Assembly (NCBI GenBank): GCA_964557085.1
Contig: CAZKYS010000125.1
Span: 1-6,506, forward strand
Direction: 5' to 3'
Length of the DNA: 6,506 bases
Source of the DNA: Pseudaquidulcibacter sp964557085
GTDB taxonomy: Bacteria; Pseudomonadota; Alphaproteobacteria; Caulobacterales; Aquidulcibacteraceae
The number at the start of each line of letters is the position of its first letter. Positions within the stretch are counted from its first letter, which is position 1. Position numbers and translations under genes: made by a program. Below the pieces are notes generated by a model that was not told the DNA's origin, ran no database searches, and was given only the letters and a program-made list of their open reading frames with translations. Positions 1-5,130 of the stretch are shown piece after piece.

Positions 1-807
1 ATTGATTTTTAGTTTTAAATCTTTTGCATTTTTGCCGATATTTTGTTGATTTGTGTCGGCAAGAATAATTCCACCTCCAATAAGCCTTATATTAGATTGT
101 GCAAAAGGTTTCTTTTTGACAATTTCATTTGAAAGATTGGTAAGCAATAAGTCATGCCCCGCAACACCGACAACCTTACCACCCCTTATAACTGGTGCAG
201 CAGTTGAAGCCATTAATTTGCCATTTGATGAATCAACATATGGATCAATTACGGTGCGTTTTGCCAATGCTTCTGGCTTTTTGTAATAATCTTCTTCGAA
301 ATCGCCATTTGCATCATAAGTTGTTAAATCATTGCTTGAAACAATTGCGCCATCTTCACCCCTTACCCAATATGGTGAAAATATCCCATTTTTTTCAGTG
401 CCATCAACGCCTTTTGTGGCGCTTTGTGTTCCGCCTAATTCTTCTGGTCTGATTACGGCCCATGAACCAAAAACAAAATTTGGCGCACTTTGAATTGATT
501 GCTTTGTAAGATTATCAAGATATTTGCGATTTGCGCCCATATCGTTTTGAACCTGTATCGCAAGTGCAAGACTTTCAGAACGCGACATGGATTCAGCAAA
601 AAATTCTTTTACAAATTCGCCCGCTTTTTCACCACTAATTAGCGCGTTATTTTGCGCATTTTTCATCGCCAAATCATAAGAGCGCCAAGCAACAATAATT
701 GTAAAAAATCCAAGTGAAATTAAAATTAGGGTTGTGATACCAACAATAATTTTTTTTGATAAAGTCCAATCATTATAGTTTTTTATAGCGGGCAAAATCA
801 TCTCCAT
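1..807 (-). CDS. dCache-type membrane sensor, probably a methyl-accepting chemotaxis protein (N-terminal part, cut by left edge)
   Basis: The reverse strand is open from an ATG at 807 to the left edge (269 codons, no stop), so the gene is partial. Residues about 19-41 form one hydrophobic membrane segment after a short cytoplasmic tail. The following roughly 225 residues look periplasmic and have features of a double-Cache sensor: an FGSWAVIRP stretch near 113-121, an acidic DYYKKPEAL near 173-181, PYVDSSNGK near 189-197, and the membrane-distal pocket strand ending APVIRGGKVVGVAGHDL near 204-220. In this family the domain binds small ligands such as amino or organic acids and signals through HAMP to an output domain, most often an MCP coil. 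That output lies outside the window, so a histidine kinase or diguanylate cyclase cannot be excluded. An in-frame stop at 844-846 limits upstream extension. A second in-frame ATG lies at 801. No good Shine-Dalgarno or promoter was seen. Confidence 0.82.
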   Translation of the reverse strand, partial: MEMILPAIKNYNDWTLSKKIIVGITTLILISLGFFTIIVAWRSYDLAMKNAQNNALISGEKAGEFVKEFFAESMSRSESLALAIQVQNDMGANRKYLDNLTKQSIQSAPNFVFGSWAVIRPEELGGTQSATKGVDGTEKNGIFSPYWVRGEDGAIVSSNDLTTYDANGDFEEDYYKKPEALAKRTVIDPYVDSSNGKLMASTAAPVIRGGKVVGVAGHDLLLTNLSNEIVKKKPFAQSNIRLIGGGIILADTNQQNIGKNAKDLKLKIN

Positions 808-943
808 TTTTATTTTTATGTTTAATTTACTATGTTCATTTCCCTAATGAAACGTAAGCAAATTTAACTATTTTTGGGGGTTACCCGTTGTTAACTCATT
901 GAATTTGCAACTATAAATATCCATCCCCCCACTTTGCCCGCAA

Positions 944-973
944 CAAAAAAAGGCGCGGAACTATCCGCGCCTT
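944..973 (-). terminator. Rho-independent terminator of carD
   Basis: A perfect 10-bp GC-rich stem, AAGGCGCGGA (950-959) pairing with TCCGCGCCTT (964-973), has a 4-base loop. Read on the minus strand it is followed by TTTTTTGTTG. It starts about 22 bases after the carD stop, which is the expected place and orientation, and it insulates carD from the sensor gene downstream. Confidence 0.9.
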
Positions 974-995
974 AATTAAAAACTATTAGAAAATT

Positions 996-1514
996 TTACG
1001 CAGCAGCGCCGCGTTTTGCCAAAGTGTTTGACAATTTTGCAATCGCTTGATCCTTTTCGCAATTATCAATTGCCGCAAATTCGCGTGCCATTCTATCAAG
1101 TGCCGCTTCATATAATTGACGCTCTGAATAGCTTTGCTCAGGTTGGTCAGTGTTACGATGTAAATCGCGAACAACTTCGGCAATTGAAATCAAATCGCCA
1201 GAATTGATTTTTGCTTCATATTCTTGGGCACGGCGTGACCACATTGCACGTTTAATACGCGCACGGCCAGTAAGTGTTCTTAAAGCATCATCAACGATAC
1301 GTGCATTTGAAAGACCACGAAGACCCGCAGCTTTCGCCTTTTGAACCGGAACCCTAAGTGTCATCTTGTCTTGCGTGAAAGAAATTACGTAAACTTCTAA
1401 TTTCATCCCGACCACTGTTTGGGTCTCAACACCTGTAACACGGCCAACGCCATGTGCAGGATAAACGACAAAATCATCAACTTTGAAAGCTTCAAGAATT
1501 GCTTGTTCGCTCAT
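996..1514 (-). CDS. carD: CarD/CdnL-family RNA polymerase-binding transcription regulator
   Basis: This 172-residue protein has the usual length and layout of alphaproteobacterial CdnL. The N-terminal CarD/TRCF Tudor-like domain (about 10-68) contains DFVVYPAHGVGRV at 14-26 and LRVPVQKAKAAGLRGLS at 53-69. In known members this domain binds the RNA polymerase beta subunit. The helical C-terminal domain carries R89-A-M-W92-S-R-R and EYEAKINSGDL. The conserved tryptophan, here W92, inserts at the upstream edge of the transcription bubble and stabilises open complexes at rRNA and other housekeeping promoters. The start ATG at 1514 has an AGGAAA Shine-Dalgarno at 1520-1525. fdxA lies 295 bases upstream on the same strand, and a strong terminator follows. 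The long gap suggests carD has its own promoter. The family assignment is firm. Confidence 0.96.
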   Translation of the reverse strand: MSEQAILEAFKVDDFVVYPAHGVGRVTGVETQTVVGMKLEVYVISFTQDKMTLRVPVQKAKAAGLRGLSNARIVDDALRTLTGRARIKRAMWSRRAQEYEAKINSGDLISIAEVVRDLHRNTDQPEQSYSERQLYEAALDRMAREFAAIDNCEKDQAIAKLSNTLAKRGAAA

Positions 1515-1809
1515 AATGGTTTCCTATTCTAAAAGGCACAAACCAAATGACAAATACAAATATGCTTGGAAGAAGCCAATGAAGACAAATCCCGAAAGCA
1601 ATAATTATTTATTCATTTAAATTGGCGCCTGTTTGGGTAATTTGTGTTCTCTTTGTTAAACAGGGGCAATTAGCACCCGACAAGGACATCTTAACACAAA
1701 AATACAAGAAAGTGAAGCCCTGCGCGCAATTCTTTGTTATATATGCGAAAAATTGGTTAATCACTATTAATAATGATTAATTTGTAAATTTTTTTGCTAA
1801 AATCAAAGC
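1515..1809 (-). other. carD leader and fdxA-carD gap with inverted repeats
   Basis: No gene is visible in these 295 AT-rich bases. There is a 24-bp palindrome with one mismatched pair at 1757-1780 (arms TTAATCACTATT and AATAATGATTAA), about 30 bases beyond the fdxA stop. There is also an inverted repeat CCTGTTT (1628-1634) / AAACAGG (1658-1664), extended by a GC pair across one mismatch, which would lie in the carD leader. A weak sigma-70-like promoter for carD can be drawn as TTCACT (1711-1716) and TAAGAT (1688-1693) on the minus strand with a 17-base spacer, four of six matches each. That would give a leader of about 165 bases. The promoter is only a candidate. Confidence 0.35.
1757..1780. 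repeat. 24-bp near-perfect AT-rich palindrome downstream of fdxA
   Basis: The arms TTAATCACTATT and AATAATGATTAA are inverted repeats with a single mismatched pair and no spacer. It could be a dimeric regulator site upstream of carD or a weak 3' hairpin for fdxA. The absence of a loop and of GC pairs argues against an efficient intrinsic terminator, although CCAATTTTT follows on the minus strand. Confidence 0.6.
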
Positions 1810-2151
1810 CTAGCTACCTTTACCAGGTTTAGGTGAGAAATATTTCTCATATTTGCCTTTTTCACCGTCAAATTTTTCACGATCTTCTGGTGGTTCACCT
1901 TTTACGGTGATATTTGGCCATATTTTGGCAAATTCAGTATTAACTTTAAGCCATTTGCCATCAGGCTCATCATCAGAATCAGGACGAATAGCATCAGCAG
2001 GGCATTCAGGTTCGCAAACCCCGCAATCAATACACTCATCAGGATGAATGGCAAGGAAGTTCTCACCCTCATAAAAACAATCAACTGGGCAAACCTCTAC
2101 GCAGTCCATATATTTGCATTTAATGCAATTATCGGTAACGATATAAGTCAT
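1810..2151 (-). CDS. fdxA: 7Fe ferredoxin, [3Fe-4S][4Fe-4S] type
   Basis: This 113-residue protein closely matches the Azotobacter ferredoxin I family along its length. The cluster ligands are complete: C9, C17 and C50 fit the 3Fe-4S site, and C21, C40, C43 and C46 fit the 4Fe-4S site. C12 and C25 correspond to the non-ligand cysteines of the family. Landmarks are DNCIKCKYMDC, EVCPVDCFYEG, HPDECIDCGVCEPECP and a family-typical tail containing KIWPNIT and DGEKGKYEKY. It is a soluble cytoplasmic low-potential electron carrier whose partner in alphaproteobacteria is poorly defined. ATG at 2151 has AAGGAAG at 2156-2162 as Shine-Dalgarno. The helicase-C gene ends 132 bases upstream and carD follows, which is the rhizobial order apart from the missing S4-protein gene. 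The extreme tail (SPKPGKGS) is somewhat longer than in the Azotobacter protein. Confidence 0.97.
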   Translation of the reverse strand: MTYIVTDNCIKCKYMDCVEVCPVDCFYEGENFLAIHPDECIDCGVCEPECPADAIRPDSDDEPDGKWLKVNTEFAKIWPNITVKGEPPEDREKFDGEKGKYEKYFSPKPGKGS

Positions 2152-2229
2152 AATTCTTCCTTGAAATTAATATAAGGGCGATTTGCGTCAAAAAATTCTT
2201 TTGGTCAAGGCAAACAAACGCCGCACCCA

Positions 2230-2263
2230 CACACTTTATGCAGTTTTACTTATATAAAGTGTG
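2230..2263. repeat. 10-bp hairpin between helicase-C gene and fdxA
   Basis: CACACTTTAT (2230-2239) pairs perfectly with ATAAAGTGTG (2254-2263) around a 14-base loop. It starts 20 bases after the helicase-C stop on the minus strand. There is no T-tract after it, so it does not look like an intrinsic terminator. It may protect or process a shared helicase-C/fdxA transcript, or act as an operator for fdxA. Confidence 0.55.
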
Positions 2264-2283
2264 CTTATTGGTGAATTTTGGAC

Positions 2284-3543
2284 TTAATTGCCCATATTAT
2301 CCTTTAATTTTGCCAAAATTGCGAACGGGCTATCGGCAATACTGCTATCTTCGCGAGATTTATAATCATGGCGAGTTTTTGGTTTAACGTCTTTGTCTTT
2401 GCGTTTTTTGCCATAATTTTGGTTTTGTTGTGGCCTTGGCTTATTATCAAACTTACGCTCAAAACGTTTTTCACCAGTATTTGGCGCATCATTACGCGGT
2501 GCACGTGGAACAAAGCGTTTTTTCGGCAATGACCATTTTACATTGCCTTCTTCGTCAGTTGTTTTTTCCCAACCAAGCCCCTCAACAACATTGCACGCAA
2601 CTTCATTGGAAACACCAAGTAAAGAAACAACCGCCATTGGCATTGCAATTGGGCCTTTTGCTTCTTTTGACGCTTCAAACAATGCATCAATTACACGATC
2701 AAGTATATCAAGGCGAATTACACGGCCCGCAATATTTTTAAACCCTGTAAGAATATAATCTTCCTGATTTACACCATCAACCGCATTGAACGATGTAACG
2801 CCCATGCGTGGAACAAATACTTCGCCAGTTTTACCTTTTGAAAAATGGGTAAGAATTGCATTAAGGCTTGCAGCTTTTGGCTTTAATAAAAGCGGAAGAT
2901 AAATTGCACTACGGCCAAATTTAACACCAAAATTGCGCAATTCACGGCGATTATCTTGGGTTAGTTCGTGAATTTCTTTTTCAACTAATGCACGGTCTAA
3001 AATACCATTTGCTTCATGGACTTTTATTGCCAAAGCTTTGGCAATATCACTTAATGGAAGTTTTGGGGTTTTAACCGGTGCTGCGTTTTCTTTAACTTCT
3101 GAAGTTGCTTCTTCGGCGTTTTCTTCATTTGCTTCTGGCGCTGTTTCTTGCGTAATTGCAGCCTCTTCAGTTTCACTAGGAACGAAATCAATTGCAGCTT
3201 TCAATCTTGTAAGCGCGAATAATTCCGAACGAACCTGCTCATCAAGCCATGAATATAGACGTTCAAAAACAACATTTGCGGTTTCATCACGATTAAGCTC
3301 TTCGCCTAAAAGCTCAATTTTAGGGGCGAATAAAGGTTGGTTTGGAAGAAGGCGTGCAATAACATTATTATTCCATACGATTTCACCGCATGGGTTTAAC
3401 AATAATTCATCTTGCTTTTGGGTGTTTTCTTCTGTTGAAGCTTCACCATCAGCCACCGCGTTTTCAGTGACAGCAGGTGTTTCACCATTTTGCGCAAGGT
3501 CAATATTATTTTCACCTTCGTTTGCGATTTCTGTTTCGCTCAA
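2284..3543 (-). CDS. Stand-alone C-terminal region of a SUV3/MgpS-type helicase, without motor domains
   Basis: The protein has 419 residues. Residues about 50-120 (GEIVWNNNVIARL to LTRLKAAIDF) and 160-345 match, from memory, the part of alphaproteobacterial SUV3-like helicases after the second RecA domain. The clearest stretch is RELRNFGVKFGRSAIYLPLL (200-219), with IRLDILDRVIDAL at 276-288. The C-terminal end SPFAILAKLKDNMG is also typical. No Walker A, DEAD/DEAH or other helicase motif is present, so it cannot be an ATPase alone. Two acidic low-complexity stretches stand out: residues 1-46 (13 D/E against one K) and 122-153 (11 E against one K). Residues 341-398 form a basic, Q/N-rich tail, plausibly RNA-binding. 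The start is TTG at 3543 with AAGGGG seven bases upstream. An in-frame stop at 3568-3570 rules out extension, and no other Met occurs until about residue 247. It may be a fission product whose motor half is elsewhere, or a remnant kept for RNA binding. Confidence 0.85.
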   Translation of the reverse strand: MSETEIANEGENNIDLAQNGETPAVTENAVADGEASTEENTQKQDELLLNPCGEIVWNNNVIARLLPNQPLFAPKIELLGEELNRDETANVVFERLYSWLDEQVRSELFALTRLKAAIDFVPSETEEAAITQETAPEANEENAEEATSEVKENAAPVKTPKLPLSDIAKALAIKVHEANGILDRALVEKEIHELTQDNRRELRNFGVKFGRSAIYLPLLLKPKAASLNAILTHFSKGKTGEVFVPRMGVTSFNAVDGVNQEDYILTGFKNIAGRVIRLDILDRVIDALFEASKEAKGPIAMPMAVVSLLGVSNEVACNVVEGLGWEKTTDEEGNVKWSLPKKRFVPRAPRNDAPNTGEKRFERKFDNKPRPQQNQNYGKKRKDKDVKPKTRHDYKSREDSSIADSPFAILAKLKDNMGN

Positions 3544-3550
3544 GCCAATG

Positions 3551-3556
3551 CCCCTT
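3551..3556 (-). promoter_or_regulatory. Shine-Dalgarno fixing the TTG start of the helicase-C gene
   Basis: AAGGGG on the minus strand lies seven bases before the TTG at 3543. No in-frame ATG is available upstream before the stop at 3568-3570. This supports a genuine initiation site and not a readthrough fragment of a larger helicase gene. Confidence 0.65.
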
Positions 3557-3566
3557 AGTTTTTGGT

Positions 3567-3598
3567 TTTATAAAAGTGCTAGCGCATTCCAATTTCAA
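3567..3598 (-). promoter_or_regulatory. Candidate helicase-C promoter with -35 in the repeat arm
   Basis: On the minus strand TTGAAA (3593-3598) could be a -35. The -10 would be TTTATA (3569-3574, spacer 18) or the better-matching TATAAA (3567-3572, spacer 20). Either would start transcription about 5-10 bases before the Shine-Dalgarno. The -35 lies inside an arm of the RIME-like palindrome. The match is imperfect and this is a candidate only. Confidence 0.3.
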
Positions 3599-3682
3599 TC
3601 ACGTTGAAATTGGAATGCGCTAGATAACTTTGTTTGTCGCGTTTCTTATCCAAAAACCGGTTCCCACTTTTTGGGAAACGCT
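3579..3682. repeat. RIME-like intergenic element made of two palindromes
   Basis: Palindrome 1 has perfect 20-bp arms (3579-3598 and 3604-3623) around a 5-base loop; the outer part reads CTAGCGCATTCC. Palindrome 2 has GCGTTTC (3639-3645) pairing with GAAACGC (3675-3681) and CCAAAAA (3650-3656) pairing with TTTTTGG (3668-3674), with a one-sided TTAT bulge and the loop CCGGTTCCCAC. The core CTTATCC-AAAACCGGTTCCCAC is what I recall from very abundant Rhizobiales intergenic repeats, and the length of about 104 bp with two large palindromes fits the RIME1 description (about 108 bp). Such elements are non-coding and probably spread passively. The copy number in this genome cannot be seen from one window. 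Confidence 0.8.
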
Positions 3683-3770
3683 AAATAAGCCAATAGTTGC
3701 TTTTTTTCGCCTCGTCTATCGTAAATTTCAACATTTAAAGCAATTAAATTATTTTTTTTGCCCCTTAAGC

Positions 3771-3808
3771 AAGAATGCCCCAAATTTTTGCTTATTTGGG
3801 GCATTCTT
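3771..3808. terminator. Strong 14-bp hairpin after the DUF3617-like gene
   Basis: AAGAATGCCCCAAA (3771-3784) pairs perfectly with TTTGGGGCATTCTT (3795-3808), loop of 10 bases. It begins 40 bases past the stop of the DUF3617-like gene on the minus strand and is the likely 3' end of that transcript. No uninterrupted T-tract follows on either strand, so termination may be inefficient or the hairpin may mainly protect the 3' end. Part of it can also pair differently with 3760-3772. Confidence 0.55.
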
Positions 3809-3847
3809 ATATCTATTGTTCGATTTTTACGAAATTAGTTTTTCCTA

Positions 3848-4303
3848 TTAACGACATTGCGCAGAAACACGTTTCGCCTCGAAAGTAATTGGAATTGGAA
3901 TGTTGTAATATGTAACATTACCTTTAAGGCGCAAATAATCTGGTTTGAAAGTGCCATTTGTGTTGATTTTGCTTACACGTTTTTTCTTATCAACCCATGT
4001 ACCAACCAATTTAACGCTTCCATCAGGCGCGAAATTTTTGGTTGAATATGTACAGACGGTATTTTTCTTACATGGGTTTGCATAAAAGCGGTCAATTTCA
4101 GCCTGTGAAAGACAGTGTGTGTCACTTTCATTAATGAAGCCTGCCGCCTTTGTATCAAACTTCCAATTGCCAGGAAGGGGGCGTGCATAAGCATCGCCTT
4201 GTGCATTACTATTTGAAGGGGTAAATGCACCAAAAGCAAACGCACCAAAAGCGCCAATTGCCACAAGGCTAATTTTTTTAAACATATTAATTGAGCGTAC
4301 CAA
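3848..4303 (-). CDS. Small exported DUF3617-like protein, function unknown
   Basis: The chosen start is TTG at 4303, which has TAGGAA seven bases upstream; ATG at 4285 is the alternative and gives 145 residues. From that Met, FKK followed by a hydrophobic run (SLVAIGAFGAFAFGAF) and SNSNA-QG is a clear Sec signal peptide, so the mature protein is probably periplasmic. The mature part has PLPGNWKFDTKAAG, then THCLSQAEID, NPCKKNTVCTYS, a GSVKLVGTW strand, a Thr/Gly/Tyr-rich beta region and a terminal SAQCR. Four cysteines could form two disulfides. This order, with C-L-S-x-x-E, C-x-x-x-x-x-C and a C-terminal Cys, resembles DUF3617, a family without a known function. The family call is moderate. 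The frame is open to a TTG at 4414, but the extra N-terminus is not signal-like and lies upstream of the likely promoter. udk precedes it on the same strand with a gap of 144 bases. Confidence 0.8.
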   Translation of the reverse strand: MVRSINMFKKISLVAIGAFGAFAFGAFTPSNSNAQGDAYARPLPGNWKFDTKAAGFINESDTHCLSQAEIDRFYANPCKKNTVCTYSTKNFAPDGSVKLVGTWVDKKKRVSKINTNGTFKPDYLRLKGNVTYYNIPIPITFEAKRVSAQCR

Positions 4304-4310
4304 TTTTTTA

Positions 4311-4316
4311 TTCCTA
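4311..4316 (-). promoter_or_regulatory. Shine-Dalgarno favouring a TTG start for the DUF3617-like gene
   Basis: TAGGAA on the minus strand is seven bases from TTG 4303 but 25 bases from ATG 4285. No Shine-Dalgarno precedes the in-frame ATG at 4408. The spacing therefore favours TTG, which adds six residues (MVRSIN) ahead of the signal peptide. Confidence 0.5.
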
Positions 4317-4349
4317 AAATTTAAACCCAAATTAATCCATCGGGGAGTG

Positions 4350-4379
4350 TGTATATTATATATTTTGAATCTGAACCAA
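4350..4379 (-). promoter_or_regulatory. Candidate sigma-70 promoter of the DUF3617-like gene
   Basis: Minus-strand TTGGTT (4374-4379) and TATACA (4350-4355) are separated by 18 bases. An overlapping perfect TATAAT occurs at 4355-4360 but is only 13 bases from that -35. The expected start near 4343 gives a leader of about 40 bases to TTG 4303 and lies downstream of the longer-frame starts at 4414 and 4408. Confidence 0.4.
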
Positions 4380-4447
4380 AGATAACATTTCTTAAAATAG
4401 ATATTCATATTCAAATTTAAAAGGGGGCCGTAGTTTTTTTAATAAAA

Positions 4448-5089
4448 TTATTCAGCACGCCTTTTTAAAGCATCTAAAATTAAGTCAATATTTTGATTTA
4501 ATCGTAATTCTTGACTTATATTTGGTTCATCATTGCAATATAAAACAAGGTTGGCAAATTCCTTTGTGGGCTCTGTCCATTTATAATGCCCAGGCTTTAC
4601 AATTGCATTATATTGTTGGTGAACGCTTTCAACGCTTCTGCCGCGTTCTTTTACATCGCGTTCCAAACGCCTTTTAAAACGGGTTTCTTCATCAGTATGG
4701 ATAAATATTTTCAAATCCAATAAGTCACGGATTTTAGCATCATGCAAAATATGCGTTCCTTCAATCACAAGGTATTTAGTGGGCTTTATTTCTTTTGTAT
4801 GTTCAAACCTGCAATGATTTACAAAATCGTATAATGGCTGATTAAATTTTTTTCCTTGGGAAAAAAGATGTAAATCATTTTGCAAAATTCCATGATCGCG
4901 AATTATTGGATTATCATAATCAAAATCTGCATTCCCAAAACCTTCCATTTTTGAAGTGTCTTTATAATAATCATCCTCGGAAATATTGGTGCAATCGGGG
5001 GATAGGATTTCAAAAAGCCTTTGCGCAATTGTGGTTTTGCCAGAGCCTGAACCACCCGTAATTCCGATTAAAAAAGGTTTGCTATTCAT
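4448..5089 (-). CDS. udk: Uridine kinase (uridine/cytidine salvage)
   Basis: This 213-residue protein has the length and motifs of uridine kinase (EC 2.7.1.48), which phosphorylates uridine and cytidine to UMP and CMP in cytoplasmic pyrimidine salvage. The P-loop GGSGSGKTT is at 12-20. SEDDYYKD at 37-44 holds the candidate catalytic aspartate. FDYDNP, QPLYDF and the Walker-B-like YLVIEGTHIL follow in the usual order. The lid region has FIHTDEETRFKRRLERDVKERGRS, followed by QQYNAIVKPGHYKWTEPTKEFANLVL, all family-typical. No domain is missing. The ATG at 5089 has only a weak, very close GGAA upstream. A candidate promoter sits so near that the mRNA may be leaderless. It is divergent from the plus-strand gene at 5131, with 41 bases between start codons. 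No other pyrimidine gene is nearby, so context adds nothing to the call. Phosphoribulokinase-like relatives share the fold but lack this motif set. Confidence 0.93.
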   Translation of the reverse strand: MNSKPFLIGITGGSGSGKTTIAQRLFEILSPDCTNISEDDYYKDTSKMEGFGNADFDYDNPIIRDHGILQNDLHLFSQGKKFNQPLYDFVNHCRFEHTKEIKPTKYLVIEGTHILHDAKIRDLLDLKIFIHTDEETRFKRRLERDVKERGRSVESVHQQYNAIVKPGHYKWTEPTKEFANLVLYCNDEPNISQELRLNQNIDLILDALKRRAE

Positions 5090-5095
5090 TGTTCC

Positions 5096-5123
5096 ACAAT
5101 AGCTGGCTTAAAGTTTGCGTCAA
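5096..5123 (-). promoter_or_regulatory. Candidate udk promoter implying a leaderless transcript
   Basis: Minus-strand TTGACG (5118-5123, five of six consensus bases) and TATTGT (5096-5101, four of six) are 16 bases apart. A start about seven bases past the -10 falls on or next to the A of the udk ATG. The site fills most of the 41 bases shared with the divergent plus-strand gene. Confidence 0.4.
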
Positions 5124-5130
5124 TTAAAAC

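Noticed and set aside
53..452. Two overlapping plus-strand open frames near the left edge
   Set aside because: Both lie opposite the partial dCache sensor, whose minus-strand frame is open for all 269 codons and has clear domain features.
838..900. GGGTTACCC and GTTAAC motifs upstream of the sensor gene as an operator or origin-like site
   Set aside because: They are too short and isolated to support a call, with no cluster of related boxes nearby.
1757..1780. Palindrome as an intrinsic terminator of fdxA
   Set aside because: The stem is all A/T except for one or two positions and has no loop, so I list it as a palindrome of unknown role instead.
3038..3607. Plus-strand open frame of 189 codons opposite the helicase-C gene
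   Set aside because: It is antisense to the well-supported minus-strand gene, is rich in Ser, Ala and Phe as expected for complement of Glu/Lys-rich coding sequence, and runs into the RIME-like repeat.
4304..4414. N-terminal extension of the DUF3617-like protein to TTG 4414 or ATG 4408
   Set aside because: No Shine-Dalgarno is present, the extra residues are not signal-like and would bury the signal peptide, and the likely promoter lies downstream of those starts.
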